A stretch of DNA of 64,000 nt, taken from Nannobrachium achirus. Its lineage: Eukaryota > Chordata > Actinopteri > Myctophiformes > Myctophidae. The notes beneath the pieces are model-generated. The model saw only the letters and a program-made list of their open reading frames with translations. It did no database searches and was not told the origin of the DNA. Location: NCBI GenBank assembly GCA_963921795.1, contig OY997647.1, positions 60,414,357-60,478,356 of the forward strand, written 5' to 3'. Of the stretch, positions 33,440 through 45,139 are shown in pieces. Positions within the stretch are counted from its first letter, which is position 1, and each line of letters starts with the position of its first letter. A program made the translations under genes and the position numbers.

Positions 33440-34072
33440 GTTTATTCCAAACCGTGCAGCGCTGAAGGTCTTTCCAGTCGTATGAAATGTGCTGGAAGTC
33501 CAGTTAAATTTATGTCGTGCTTTCAAGTTCAAACAAGTTAATATCAGAGTGCTTTACGGGGCGTCGGAGGACAGGGATACAGAGAACAGCCAAGAATCAA
33601 AAAATCCCGATGCAACTTTTAAAATATGAGGCCGGACTTTGTTTTTGTGTTGAGAACCGAGTTCTTACAAAAACAGAAGGATTCAAAAGACACTTATAGA
33701 ATCGGGTCAAAAATGTTCATGATTTTTCTAAAATAGCAGATCTACAAGCTCGCAGCGCCGCGCTGAGAGCTTGCAGATCTGCTATTTTTCAATAGTTAAA
33801 GCATAATATAATGATACGTAATCATGCGTACCCGCTCTAAATGGTTTATTCCAAACCGTGCAGCGCTGAAGGTCTTTCCAGTCGTATGAAATGTGCTGGA
33901 AGTCCAGTTAAATTTATGTCGTGCTTTCAAGTTCAAACAAGTTAATATCAGAGTGCTTTACGGGGCGTCGGAGGACAGGGATACAGAGAACAGCCAAGAA
34001 TCAAAAAATCCCGATGCAACTTTTAAAATATGAGGCCGGACTTTGTTTTTGTGTTGAGAACCGAGTTCTTAC
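33440..34072. repeat. 229 bp identical direct duplication, 404 bp apart
   Basis: 33440-33668 and 33844-34072 are identical from GTTTATTCCAAACCGTG to GAGTTCTTAC as read. Between them (33669-33843) is the right half of a family J element with its hairpin. Identical 51 residue open-frame starts in both copies are shadows of the duplication. Confidence 0.93.
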
Positions 34073-34148
34073 TCAAAGAACCTTATTTGCATGCACAGGT
34101 GCCCCGTCACATCATTTGCTCTTTAAAGGGACTACACCACTAGTACAC

Positions 34149-34635
34149 CAGGGTTCCCCAATTAGTTTTCCCCAAGGGCCGAATCATGTCTATAGGGTAC
34201 CAAGCCGAGGGCCACATTATAGCAGGGGGCGACGGTGGCGTTCCCACTACTCCAGCGACAGTTCAGATATCGTCGTTGTCGGGTGAAAATCTTGTATGTC
34301 CAAAACCGTTCGTTTTGCATTTATCATTTTAAAAATGATTTAAACTAGTGAAAACAGCCCATCTACAAGCACACAACGCCTCGCACCGCGAGGCGTTGTG
34401 TGCTTGTAGATCTGCTGTTTTCACTACTTTTGTGAGACGGCCTTGAATGATGAAGCAGGGCTTTACTTTGCGAAATAATGTACACATTTCGAGATATGAG
34501 GTTTCCACCCGACAACGACGATATACTAGTGTTGTTGCTGCTCTTATACCACCATTATTACTGGGGTTGGTGGGGCCAGACAGTAGCACCCCGCGGGCCG
34601 CAAATGGCCCGCGGGCCGCCTATTGGGGAACCCTG
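34149..34635. mobile_element. hAT-type element with a nested family B MITE
   Basis: CAGGGTTCCCCAATTAG left, CTATTGGGGAACCCTG right; flanks TAGTACAC and GACTACAC match at six of eight. Family B lies inside at about 34265-34525 (ATATCGTCGTTGTCGGG ... CCCGACAACGACGATAT) with a full hairpin. Confidence 0.82.
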
Positions 34636-34935
34636 GACTACACCATGTCTTTTCCAGCCCCCCAAAAAAACATTCGTTAACTCTAAGCCTTGCCTTTCAT
34701 TTCAGTGATTTTCTGAATGGGCGTGTCTGAACGGTACTCTTTTTGAAATCGGCCCCTTGCTTATGTCACAAAGGGGCTCATTTCCTATTGGGCCCCCTCG
34801 AGAAGGGGCCGGGGTGGTACTTATTGGGAGGCTATATTCTATTGAGACTATATATGTGAGGTGGAACCATGAGGTAAAGTGGTATTAAAATTGTCTTGAA
34901 TTGGAGTGACTCTACATGGTTCTTATCGTGGTACC

Positions 34936-34968
<33 letters not shown>

Positions 34969-35247
34969 CCCATAGACAGCACCCCATTGCCAACAAAGTG
35001 CATTTTGGTATTGCATCTGAAATGGCTTGGAATTAGAGACAGACAGAACATGACATTGCAATATCTGAGTGGTTGTTTAGGCTAAAACCTGTATAAAACC
35101 GTATTAATCAATCAACTTTTATTTACAGACTTCAAGGTCCATTAAAAACAAACAACCACATAAAAACACAAAATACATACACAAAGTGCAAAAAGAACAC
35201 CCCTAGTACATAAAAAATCAAACCTCGGTTCGAAGTGGAGCGGTGAA

Positions 35248-35250
<3 letters not shown>
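34636..35250 (+). other. STT3B intron, unassigned apart from the U6 fragment
   Basis: 35105-35250 (TTTATTTACAGACTTCAAGG to GTTCGAAGTGGAGCGG) partly recurs inverted near 5116-5170, so it is a dispersed repeat ending in TG repeats. Confidence 0.45.
34934..34968 (-). pseudogene. U6 snRNA fragment
   Basis: Minus strand reads CTAAAATTGGAACGATACAG then AGAAGATTAGCATGG, the central part of U6 including the ACAGAGA box. The 5' stem-loop and the 3' half are absent, and what follows is unrelated, so this is a truncated retro-copy and not a functional gene. Confidence 0.88.
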
Positions 35251-35305
<55 letters not shown>

Positions 35306-35406
35306 TGTCTGTGCCTGCACAACAGCGCCCCTCCTTTAACTTGTGTGGCCACTCAAGGTATTGCCATGCTACGGACATACCCAGCCAGCCAGCCAGCCAG
35401 CCAGCC
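35251..35406 (+). repeat. (TG)n and (CCAG)n microsatellites
   Basis: TG run 35251-35304; CCAGCCAGCCAGCCAG near 35380-35406. Confidence 0.93.
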
Positions 35407-36150
35407 ACATAGCCAGCCAGCCACAGACATACCTGTCGATTGGGAGCGCTTTCACCGCTCCAAAAACACAGCTATAACAAAAGGCACTCATACCAGTGTT
35501 TCCAAAACGGAGACTGATACCTGGTAGCACTGAGGCAGGGGTTAGTCAGCAGCATGATAATAGAGTTTTGAGACTCATCCAAATGGACCATACATTTGTA
35601 CATCAGGTTTCTCAGAAGTGCATGAAACGTATTGACACCCGTATTAGGGACCAATATTTATATAAAATACTGTATATATTTTGAAAAGCATGGTGGGGCC
35701 ACTTTAAAATGCTTTTTGATCCATAAGGAAATGTTGTCCATTAAGCAGCATCAATAGAATACATTTACTCCCATTGACATGAATTCCCTGCTCAGCCATG
35801 CTCCTTTATTAGACAGTTTTTCAATCCAAGTTAATCAACCAGGTAGTGACTCCAGAGGTGGTGCTACACGTGTCCCTTAGGAGTCCCATGGAGGCTTAAC
35901 ACCTCATTTCGAAACCACCTACGCTTTTCTTCTCTCTGTAGAGAAACTCCCCGACTTTTCTTCTGGCTGAGCCGCGTTGAAGCCGTTGTACAACACTATG
36001 TAATGACACACCTGTGACTGCAATACATCAGTGTTACTAAGCACTAAAGAAATGGTTTGAAAATATCACAAAGGGGCGTCCTTGGAGGGGGGAAAAAAAC
36101 ACTTTAATACTGACAATAGAATGGGCCACTGTGCTAGGAAATGGAAAAAG
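35407..36150 (+). other. STT3B intron, unassigned
   Basis: No exon or bounded element recognised. Confidence 0.4.
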
Positions 36151-36416
36151 TATATCGTCGTTGACGGGTGAAAACCTTGTATGTCCAAAACCGTTCGTTT
36201 TGCATTTATCATTTTAAAAATGATTTCAACTAGTGAAAACAGCCGATCTACAAGCACACAACGCCTCGCGGTGCGAGGCGTTGTGTGCTTGTAGATCTGC
36301 TGTTTTCACTACTTTTGTGCGATGGCCTTGTATGATGAAGCAGGGCTTTACTTTGCGAAAGAACATACACATTTGAAACTTGGAGATACAAGGTTTCCAG
36401 CCAACAACGACGATAA
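36151..36416. mobile_element. Family B MITE, complete
   Basis: TATATCGTCGTTGACGGG left, CAACAACGACGATA right; full hairpin at about 36235-36305 with arms GCCGATCTACAAGCACACAA / TTGTGTGCTTGTAGATCTGC. Confidence 0.85.
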
Positions 36417-36542
36417 AATAGAGCGGACGGTTCTGCACACTTGAATCAAAGTTTCTGTTATAAGAAACCAAGCTTTCAAACAGACTACATCAAAGCTTCA
36501 AAGCACCCTTCACAATGAAACAAGAATATGAAAAAAAAAAAC

Positions 36543-37586
36543 ATCACAGGTGTGAACACTCAACAAGTACTGTGTGCAACACAAGTAAGTAATCATAAAC
36601 ATCACTGGTGTGAACACTCAACAAGTACTGTGTGCAACACAAGTAAGTAATCATAAACATCACTGGTGTGAACACTCAACAAGTACTGTGTGCAACACAA
36701 GTAAGTAATCATAAACATCACTGGTGTGAACACTCAACAAGTACTGTGTGCAACACAAGTAAGTAATCATAAACATCACTGGTGTGAACACTCAACAAGT
36801 ACTGTGTGCAACACAAGTAAGTAATCATAAACATCACTGGTGTGAACACTCAACAAGTACTGTGTGCAACACAAGTAAGTAATCATAAACATCACTGGTG
36901 TGAACACTCAACAAGTACTGTGTGCAACACAAGTAAGTAATCATAAACATCACTGGTGTGAACACTCAACAAGTACTGTGTGCAACACAAGTAAGTAATC
37001 ATAAACATCACTGGTGTGAACACTCAACAAGTACTGTGTGCAACACAAGTAAGTAATCATAAACATCACTGGTGTGAACACTCAACAAGTACTGTGTGCA
37101 ACACAAGTAAGTAATCATAAACATCACTGGTGTGAACACTCAACAAGTACTGTGTGCAACACAAGTAAGTAATCATAAACATCACTGGTGTGAACACTCA
37201 ACAAGTACTGTGTGCAACACAAGTAAGTAATCATAAACATCACTGGTGTGAACACTCAACAAGTACTGTGTGCAACACAAGTAAGTAATCATAAACATCA
37301 CTGGTGTGAACACTCAACAAGTACTGTGTGCAACACAAGTAAGTAATCATAAACATCACTGGTGTGAACACTCAACAAGTACTGTGTGCAACACAAGTAA
37401 GTAATCATAAACATCACTGGTGTGAACACTCAACAAGTACTGTGTGCAACACAAGTAAGTAATCATAAACATCACTGGTGTGAACACTCAACAAGTACTG
37501 TGTGCAACACAAGTAAGTAATCATAAACATCACTGGTGTGAACACTCAACAAGTACTGTGTGCAACACAAGTAAGTCATCATAAAC
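36543..37586 (+). repeat. 58 bp minisatellite, 18 copies
   Basis: Units start every 58 bases from 36543 to 37529. Copies are identical apart from one base near the start of the first and one near the end of the last. Each unit contains GGTGTGAA, a T-box half-site, and CAAGTAAGT, eight of nine bases of a 5' splice-site consensus in the gene's orientation. Confidence 0.97.
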
Positions 37587-38880
37587 AATCAGTCCCGGAC
37601 CCCCTGTTGAAGACCCCTGGTCTACCGTATGTGTCTGTGTGTTGCTTGGCAGCCCCTCTGATACATGTTGCTGAAGTCCTACATTGTACAATGTATATGT
37701 AAATCAATAAGCCATATGCTAAGGCTGTTGTTGTCTCCACCAGCCGAAGGCATGGGGGAGAGTATGTTTTCCCCTTCGTCCGTCCGTCCGTCCGTGCGTC
37801 CGCCCGTCCGTGCGTCCGTGTGTCCTCGCAGTTTGTGTGCAGCTAATCTCAGTCGCTGTTGGCTCGGTCGCTGCCAAAGTGAGCACACACATTCCCTGGA
37901 TGCCAATCTAGAACCTCTGCCCTAAATTTTTCAAATGGGCCTTTTCTAGCGCCACCTAGTGGCCGATGTTCGCAAAACACATTTCTGTGCACTACTCTTA
38001 CAGATTTTGTCCAAAAATCCTACAAATCGGTAGGCAGTATCTCGACAGTCATGTGATCGACACAGATCTGTCCGATTTTGCATATTCCATCCTGATTGGC
38101 TAAGATTGGCTTCCAAAGTTTGTAGGATTGAGCCGTTTTGAACAAAATGCCTCAAATCCCAAACGCAAAGTGCAATTATCATGAAATCGCGCACACATGT
38201 TCCCACTAGGCCGAGGAAGAAATGCCACTTAATTTTTTTTTTAAATCAGCCTCATGGTGGCGCTATAACAGGCCGATTTGTGGTTTTACCTATAACTCCA
38301 CCGATCAGTTTCAAACTTTGTAAGCGCACTCCCTAGAGGCTAAGGATAAACTTTTGTCCTGCATTTTTCACATCAGCCTTTTATAGCGCCACCTTTGGGC
38401 CGACTTATGTAAAACACATTTTTGGATATTACTCCTTGAGATTTTATCCAAAAATCACGCAAATCAGTACACAGTATCTCTATAGTCATGTGCTCAAGTC
38501 CGATCCGTCTGATATTTCATATTCCATCCTGATTGGCTAATATTAGCTTCCAAAGTTTGCAGGATTGCGCCGTTTTTTAACAAAATGCCTCAAATCATCA
38601 ACGCAGCTAGCGATTACTGTGAAATTTGCCACACATATTCCCACTAGGTCAAGGAACAAATGCTACCTTTTTCACATTGGCCTGTTATAGCGCCACCAGC
38701 AGGTAGACTAGCAAAACACATTTTTGGAACACAATGCTTCAAATCATGCATGCAGCGTCCGATTGCCATGAAAGATCTAAGGTGAAGAACATATGCCACC
38801 CTTTTTACATTGGCCTATTATACAGTTGCACCACCAGGACGCACAGCCTGGTGGAGACCTGTGCTCGGAAGAGCACTGCT
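37587..38880. repeat. Dispersed repeat with GTCCGTCC run and GCGCCACC units
   Basis: A short hAT-like end (CCCTGTTGAAGACCCCTG) at 37599-37616 is followed by a repeat from about 37735: AGCCGAAGGCATGGGGGAG, GTCCGTCCGTCC, then several 200-300 bp units with TTTTATAGCGCCACC and CATCCTGATTGGCTAA. A fragment recurs at 18540-18800. Superfamily not assigned. Confidence 0.6.
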
Positions 38881-39283
38881 TCTAGTTCACAGTGATTTCT
38901 GAACATCTGAGGGGGTTTTAGACTAACAAAGCCACAGCCTCATGTCACGGTGCATATTGATTTAGGTTGGGATAAGCCCAAACTAGTTTAATACGAATTC
39001 TGGTGGTGATAAGGGATTTCCATTTCCTCTCACACTCCAGTCAGTGTTTACATTAGAGAGAAAGTTGATATTGTAATATGGAGCTATCAGAGGAAATATT
39101 CCGTGTAGCACTTTGCCCAAACTTAGAACTCATCAAATATCGTATTTGCACTTCCCGTGACATTTGGTTTTCGATCATTGCCTCGACAGACTAGGGTCGT
39201 TATCAACTCCCTCCTGTTTGACTCAGGAATCAAAGACATGTTCCAGGCTTTCTTTGCCTTGGAATGGGGTTCATATCTGGGAG
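38881..39283 (+). other. STT3B intron, unassigned
   Basis: Nothing recognised. Confidence 0.4.
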
Positions 39284-39819
39284 CAGGGGCGTCACAAGGG
39301 GGGGTGGGACGGTGGGACTGAGTTACTAGGGCCCAAGGTGGAGGGGCCTTGATTATTTTATACTTTAGCTATTGAAAAATAGCAGATATACAAGCTCACA
39401 GCGCGGCACCGATTGCCGCACTGCGAGCTTGTAGATCTGCTATTTGGGAAAAGTCGTGAAAATGTGTGCAAATCTTTGAATATATGTATTTTTTTAAGTG
39501 AACATTTGTAACCAAAATTTTGGTTCTGGGGGTCCCTGGAACTAAATATTTTGAGATGGGGGTCCGTGGCCAAATGCATATCATTTTGGGGGTCCTTCAC
39601 ATGAAAAAGTATGAGCACCACTGACATAGAAACATAGGTTTTTCAAAAAAACCTTAGAAGGATTTGAAATATTCGAAGACTTGCACAAGTTTTCAAGATT
39701 TTTCAAAAAAAGCAGATCTACAAGCTAGTATTCAATAGTTAAAGCACAAAATAATTGTGCGGGGGGGCCCGCAGTGAATCCTTGTACCCAGGGCCCAGAA
39801 TTTGTGTGCGTCGCCCCTG
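39284..39819. mobile_element. hAT-type element (family A), complete reference copy
   Basis: CAGGGGCGTCACAAGG left, GTGCGTCGCCCCTG right; identical octamers TCTGGGAG at 39276-39283 and 39820-39827. 536 bp with one full hairpin (39374-39443) and the shared core. Confidence 0.93.
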
Positions 39820-39827
39820 TCTGGGAG

Positions 39828-40281
39828 AGAGGCTTACATCTCTGGGCTGGGACTGTAGACCGCTTGGTTCTCTGTGAAGCTGCTTACGCAGTGAAACGTC
39901 TTTGCATTGGCTGAGCCAGCACCTTCCTAAATGGAGAGAGGGGAGGAGGCGGCTCTCTGCCTGGAGCGGGACACGGCTCAGATGTTCTTCAAAACGCTCC
40001 GCTGAGTCACACAAGTCATTACTTGGACCCAATTTGTTGCAGCATCTTCAACACGTCTCTGGTGAATCTATAGCTTAATATGATAATAGTCAGCAGTGTA
40101 AGAGAGCGATGGAGGGGAAACAGATTTTCTTTTTTTTTCTCGAATTCACAATTTGCTGACAACGACATGATTGGACTTTGAGCTTTTCTCAACAGTGCAA
40201 GATAAAGATCCTACTGAGCGCGGCAAAGATCACCTGTGAGCACCTTAACAGACCTACACCCACATTCTCATGTTTGACCAC
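39828..40281 (+). other. STT3B intron, unassigned
   Basis: Nothing recognised. Confidence 0.4.
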
Positions 40282-40285
40282 TTAA

Positions 40286-41051
40286 AGGAGAGTTTCGGCG
40301 CAAAAGGCTTTCTTACCTTTAAAAGTACTTAATTCCTCCCCCACACATTGGTCGAGGTGTTAGTTTTTAAAAAGATGCAATATAATCCATGTTTGGCTCC
40401 ACTTGTCCTACCCCACCAGGGCTTCAGACAGGAGCAATTGGATACATTGTTAATCTGTTTATTTTTCTCGATCGAAAGTCTGCCTCAAATACTGTTAGTA
40501 TCCCATCCGAGCAATAGCATGACCAGAGCACCGCCATATTTGTTTCTAAAATGCTGAACTTTGAACTTCCGTTGTTGAATGCAAGTGAACGGGCACCCGG
40601 AAGTACTGCGAGACTCAGCGGGAGACACGATTTGTGCGGGAGTTCAAAGTTATGCATACTAACAGTATTTGAGGAAGACGTGTTGCAAAAAAAGGACTTT
40701 AAAGCGAGAAAAATCACACCCAATGTGAAGTGAGCGGTGGCCGTGCTTGCATAACATCATCAGACTAGGATTTGAGTCTAGGATGTACAGGGTATGCTAC
40801 ACACACACATTTTGCTATGGCAAAACGCTGAGGAAAAAGGCTACAGACACAAGCACAGCCACGTATAGGAGCGGTTTACCACCGCTCAAAAATAAGCGGA
40901 TTATCCAATTGCTCCTGTCTGAAGCCCTGGACGGGTATGACAAGTCGAGCCAAAAAATGGATTATATTGCATCTTTTGAAAAACGAACACCTCGACCAAT
41001 GTTTGGGCAGGAAATAAAGATAGGAAGGCCTTGTAGGCTCGAAACTCTCCT
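40286..41051. mobile_element. TTAA-flanked element with about 170 bp inverted arms
   Basis: AGGAGAGTTTCG left, CGAAACTCTCCT right, TTAA on both sides (40282-40285, 41052-41055). The inner parts of the arms share GGGCTTCAGACAGGAGCAAT. A truncated copy of its middle begins at about 63900 at the window edge. Confidence 0.8.
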
Positions 41052-41055
41052 TTAA

Positions 41056-41540
41056 ACCCCAGCATCCGACAAGCTCACAACGCATCACGTTGTGACGGGC
41101 TGTGAACTTGTCTATAGTCTATTTTCTGAGATTTAATGTAGAGTGAAGAGAGAACTAGTATAGCACCCTGAGGGATTCCACTCAACTACGTGTGGCGTTT
41201 AAGTGGTTAACAGGAACTAGACATTAGTTTTCGGGCCACACAAGAAGGTAGTTTGAGGTGAAAATTACCCTAGAATATATATTTGTATTTTCAAAGATGA
41301 TGAATAGTCTTAAGGGAGCCATGGGAATTATCCAAATGATCCCTTTTCTCCTTTCCTCAGGCAAGTCATTTCTTTGTGCATCATTTCTAGTCCTGGGTCA
41401 AGACGGGGGAGACAATTCTACATTATTTGTTCGGGCGCTTTTCCCTTTGGTTTTTCATTTTGCAACAATAATTTATGCATTTAAACTGAGGCTCTATCTC
41501 TCCGTCTCGCCCTGTGTCTCTATTGATTGTATTTTCTTCT
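41056..41540 (+). other. STT3B intron, unassigned
   Basis: 41068-41115 is a degenerate hairpin module (GACAAGCTCACAACGC / GTGAACTTGTC); otherwise nothing recognised. Confidence 0.45.
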
Positions 41541-41545
41541 TTTAG

Positions 41546-41594
41546 GTTACATCGCTCCGTGGAGTGGGCGTTTCTACTCGCTCTGGGACACTGG
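41546..41594 (+). CDS. stt3b: STT3B internal microexon-like exon
   Basis: A 49 nt exon encoding (G)YIAPWSGRFYSLWDTG, part of the large lumenal loop of STT3 that follows the YLTYTG helix. Acceptor TTCTTCTTTTAG and donor GTAAGC are good matches to consensus. Phase is one base in, two bases out, consistent with exons on both sides. It is short enough to be missed by ORF-based gene finding; only homology and phase reveal it. Intron lengths are about 9.7 kb upstream and 2.9 kb downstream. Confidence 0.94.
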
Positions 41595-41754
41595 GTAAGC
41601 CTCCCTGACCTTCACGACCCCTCGCCGTCGATAGAACATTTGTTCAATTGAGTGTGTGCAATGCATGTGTGTGTTTTTTTCCAAGAGGCCTTTGGAGAGC
41701 CTCTCTGCGCGGCCCCAGTGGAGAACAAACACGCCAAGAGAAATAGCTATAGAG

Positions 41755-42218
41755 CAGTGGTTCTCAACCGCAACCCCTAATATCATATTTTAAATGGGGA
41801 CCCCCCACCCTGACGAGCACTAAGAGTTGAGGCATTACATTTTGTATAAGTTGGAACTGTTACCCCCGCGACCCGATTCCGGATAAGCGGTTGAAGATGG
41901 ATGGATGGATGGTTCTATTTGTGAAAATAGCAAATCTACATGCTCACAACGCCTCGCAACTGTGGAGCATGTAGATCGGCTATTTTCACAATTTCTGCCT
42001 CTAATATTTGACAATTTGGCCAATGTTTAATTTGCCATTTTAGAGGTATTTAAAAGTCCTTAAAATGTCACTTTAGAAATGTGCAGATACCCTCTATACA
42101 ACTACTGTATATGCTGATTCGTTTACTGTTGAGTGAGAAAACAATGTTGCACATTAAGTTAATTATCTGTGGACCTCCCAAAATAATTTTAACCAGACCC
42201 ACAGGTTGAGAACCACTG
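41755..42218. mobile_element. hAT/Charlie-like MITE (family D)
   Basis: CAGTGGTTCTCAACC left, GGTTGAGAACCACTG right; flanks CTATAGAG and CAATAGAG (seven of eight). Hairpin with family-specific outer stem TGTGAAAATAGC / GCTATTTTCACA. Confidence 0.88.
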
Positions 42219-42639
42219 CAATAGAGTGCAGTCAATAGAACACGCTAAAACCTAAAAATGTGAGGAAAAAGAAGAATCGCGTTAAGTATTCACAAACCCA
42301 AGCAGGGCTTTCACATACCACTAACATACAGATGTGCACTTTCTAGTCTTCAGTCTTTACTGCTCTTTTCCTGAAAATGTCCTCCAAATGCATTTTTTCC
42401 ACAGGTTTCTTTCCCTGTTTTGCCTTTTACATTTTTTTATGGAGAATGGAGCATATTTTTGCAGAAACCCACAAATGTCAAGAAACCACTCCATTCCCAT
42501 TGAAAAGCAGAATCCACCTTCATTGGTAGATGTAAACCTCAAAGTCAGAGAAGGTCATACAAATAGCAAAAATATCTGATCTACTGTACAAGCTCAGTGT
42601 TCTGCCAATCCACTGGAAATCTACTGTCTTGCCAACAGT

Positions 42640-43185
42640 GTTGTTTTTGACAGCAAATTTTGATTTAGTTTTAGTCATAGTCTTTTGAATAAAATCTCAT
42701 TTAGTTTTAGTCATAATTTAGTCACCTGAAAAGTTTTAGTTTTAGTCTAATTTTAGTCGACTAAATATCATAAGGTTTTATGGCGACTAAATCTACAGTT
42801 GATTTAGTCAACTAAAATGTATTTTTGCAGGCCTTGATGGCATGGTGACTGGTTTTACACTTGGTTGTGTGCTGAAAATAGCCGATCTACAAGTTCACAA
42901 CGCGTCGCAGCGCGACGCGTTGTGAGCTTGTAGATCTGCTATTTTCAGCATGCAACACCTGAGAGCAACCAAACATACTGTAAAATGACTCTATTCAGCA
43001 CTAGTCCCTCCCCAACATTTTAGTCTAGTTTTTATTTTGTTGACGAAATTGTCAATATATTAAGTCTTAGTTTTAGTCATCACAGCTAGTTTTTATTTAG
43101 TTTTTATTTAGTTTTCGTCAGTGAAAAAAACGCAGTCGACAAAAAAAATTCGTCATTGTTTTAGTCGACAAAATCAACACTGGAA
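42640..43185. mobile_element. Family E repeat, longest copy
   Basis: AGTTTTAGTCATAGTC words on both sides in inverted arrangement around a near-perfect hairpin at about 42866-42957 with outer stem GTGCTGAAAATAGC / GCTATTTTCAGCA. Confidence 0.75.
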
Positions 43186-43689
43186 ATGGCACATCTTTAC
43201 AGTACAAGGGCCTCTACAGGAGCTCCTCAAGAGATTCTTATTTTCTCATTAGAAACCTTTTGGGGTCTTTCTGTGGTTTCACATGAAGATCCACCCATTG
43301 AACCCCTGTTTTTTAATAGTGTGAAGATATTATCAATCCAATCTCCTGTTTGCTGACTGAAGCAGCTTGGGCATGTTTTTTCTTTTTTCTTTATTTTTTT
43401 CTTCTGATAGGCTGTATCTCTTGCTGTGTTTTCCCTTTCACAGCAGTAATCACTGCACACTTTAAAAATAAATATTTAAAACATGACTCACCACAGGAAA
43501 TAAACACAAGCATGCAAAAATAAGAAAACATAGTACACGACTCAACTCTGGTTCTAGGTTTATTAATATTTCAGGGGAGGGGGGGGGGGTGTAAAGTAAT
43601 TTGTCTCCATATTTAGATTTAAATTCTACTCAAGTAGGAATGTGCAATTAATAGTTTGTCCTAACAAAGCATACTCTCATTCTAATTTA
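43186..43689 (+). other. STT3B intron, unassigned
   Basis: G run at 43578-43590; otherwise nothing recognised. Confidence 0.4.
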
Positions 43690-44335
43690 AACTAATAAGA
43701 CGCCTCAGGGCGACATGCGAGGTCGCGCCAATTCTTGGCTATCTGGCCAGTGATGTATATCGGACCAGTTACCCAATCTCAACTTGAGATTGGCAGAACA
43801 TGCCCATATTTGGGCATTACCAAATATGGGCATTCCCTGATATGCCCTTAATATTGATGACATCGGGACAGGGATCTCCATATATGGGCATAGAACGACA
43901 AGGACATGTTTCATTTGCAAGTGTAATCTGGGAATGCCCATATATGGGCATGTCAGAACATGCCCATATATGGGCATTCCCAGTTACGCCCTTAATATTG
44001 ATGACACAGGGACAGGGTTCTCCATACTGGGCATGAAACGGACAAGGATGTAATCAATTTGCAAGTGTGATCTGGGAATGCCCATATATGGGCATGTTCT
44101 TCTGACATCACATTGTCGACTATATATGGGCATAAAATATATGGGCATAGAAGGGACATCAAGCCAGAGCGTGAGGTCACAGTGACATCAGAGCATGATG
44201 TCAGAGTGATGTCGCAGTGACAAGGGAACCAATAGACTGTAAAAATATGTACGGACTGACTGACTGAACAGACAGACAGACGGAGACAAGCTACGACATT
44301 TCTCATGGTATACTGCGACCTTCGGTCGCAATCAA
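43690..44335. repeat. Dispersed repeat with CArG boxes
   Basis: Second copy of the repeat at 6590-7400. CC(A/T)6GG boxes at 43804, 43820, 43878, 43938, 43964 and 44082; the word TGCCCATATATGGGCA is itself a palindrome. Lies about 200 bp upstream of exon 44530. Confidence 0.82.
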
Positions 44336-44529
44336 CCCTGTGAACCCTGTGCTCTATAGTAAAGTACCTGTGCTCTATTTTACTATTGTCTCTCCCTCCA
44401 TTGATTTATTTTCTCTCTTCCAACAAACTGTCCCCCCTCCCATTCTCTACTCTTTCCTCTCCTCTCCATCCCTCTCTCCCTCTCTCTCCTCTGTCTCTCC
44501 ATCTCTCCCTCTCCTCTCTCCTCCTCCAG

Positions 44530-44684
44530 CTATGCTAAGATCCACATCCCCATCATAGCGTCGGTGTCGGAGCACCAACCGACCACGTGGGTCTCCTTCT
44601 TCTTTGATCTCCACATCCTGGTGTGCACCTTCCCAGCAGGCCTCTGGTTCTGCATCAAGAACATCAACGACGAGCGAGTCTTTG
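44530..44684 (+). CDS. stt3b: STT3B internal exon with the SVSEHQ lumenal-loop motif
   Basis: Encodes [20 protein letters not shown], then [19 protein letters not shown] and [12 protein letters not shown]. The SVSE motif belongs to the long lumenal loop (EL5) of STT3 enzymes; its glutamate is known to help position the acceptor asparagine and the catalytic metal. Two base-phase in, one base out (GTT codon for Val split with the next exon). Acceptor is CTCCTCCAG in a CT-rich tract. The donor GTATTC at 44685 is weak, lacking G at +5, and a B-family MITE begins about 50 bp downstream of it. Confidence 0.95.
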
Positions 44685-44736
44685 GTATTCAAATCACTGT
44701 TGTTTTTCATTGATGTTGCCCTTTTATTTGTACTCT

Positions 44737-44976
44737 TATATCGTCCTTGTCGGATGGAAACCTTGTACGTCCAAAACCGTTTGTTTTGTATTTTATCACT
44801 TTAAAAATGATTTAAACTAGTGAAAACAGCCGATCTACAAGCACACAACGCCTCGCACTGCGAGGCGGTGTGTGCTCACTACTTTTGTGCAACAGCCTTG
44901 TAGGGCTTTACTTTGCGAAAGAATGTACAAATTTGAAACTTGGAGATACAAGGTTTCTGCCCGACCGTGACGATAT
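44737..44976. mobile_element. Family B MITE just downstream of an STT3B donor
   Basis: TATATCGTCCTTGTCGG left, CCCGACCGTGACGATAT right; the right arm of its hairpin is partly deleted. Confidence 0.8.
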
Positions 44977-45139
44977 GCTGGGGAATCTTGGACTCATGCA
45001 GTGTGAAAGTTATTTTTTTATATCATTGTGTTCTCATTATTATTATGTCATTCTTGTTTTGAAGTGCCAGTATGTAACCAATATAATGTTCAAGGTTGTA
45101 CTTTATTGTTACATCTTGTGTACAGGTACATAAGAGTAA

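Noticed and set aside
36543..37586. CRISPR array
   Set aside because: Direct repeats have no unique spacers; the unit is a continuous 58 bp minisatellite in a vertebrate intron.
44447..44710. 87 residue minus-strand open frame rich in E, R and D
   Set aside because: Antisense shadow of the STT3B exon 44530-44684 and its CT-rich acceptor.
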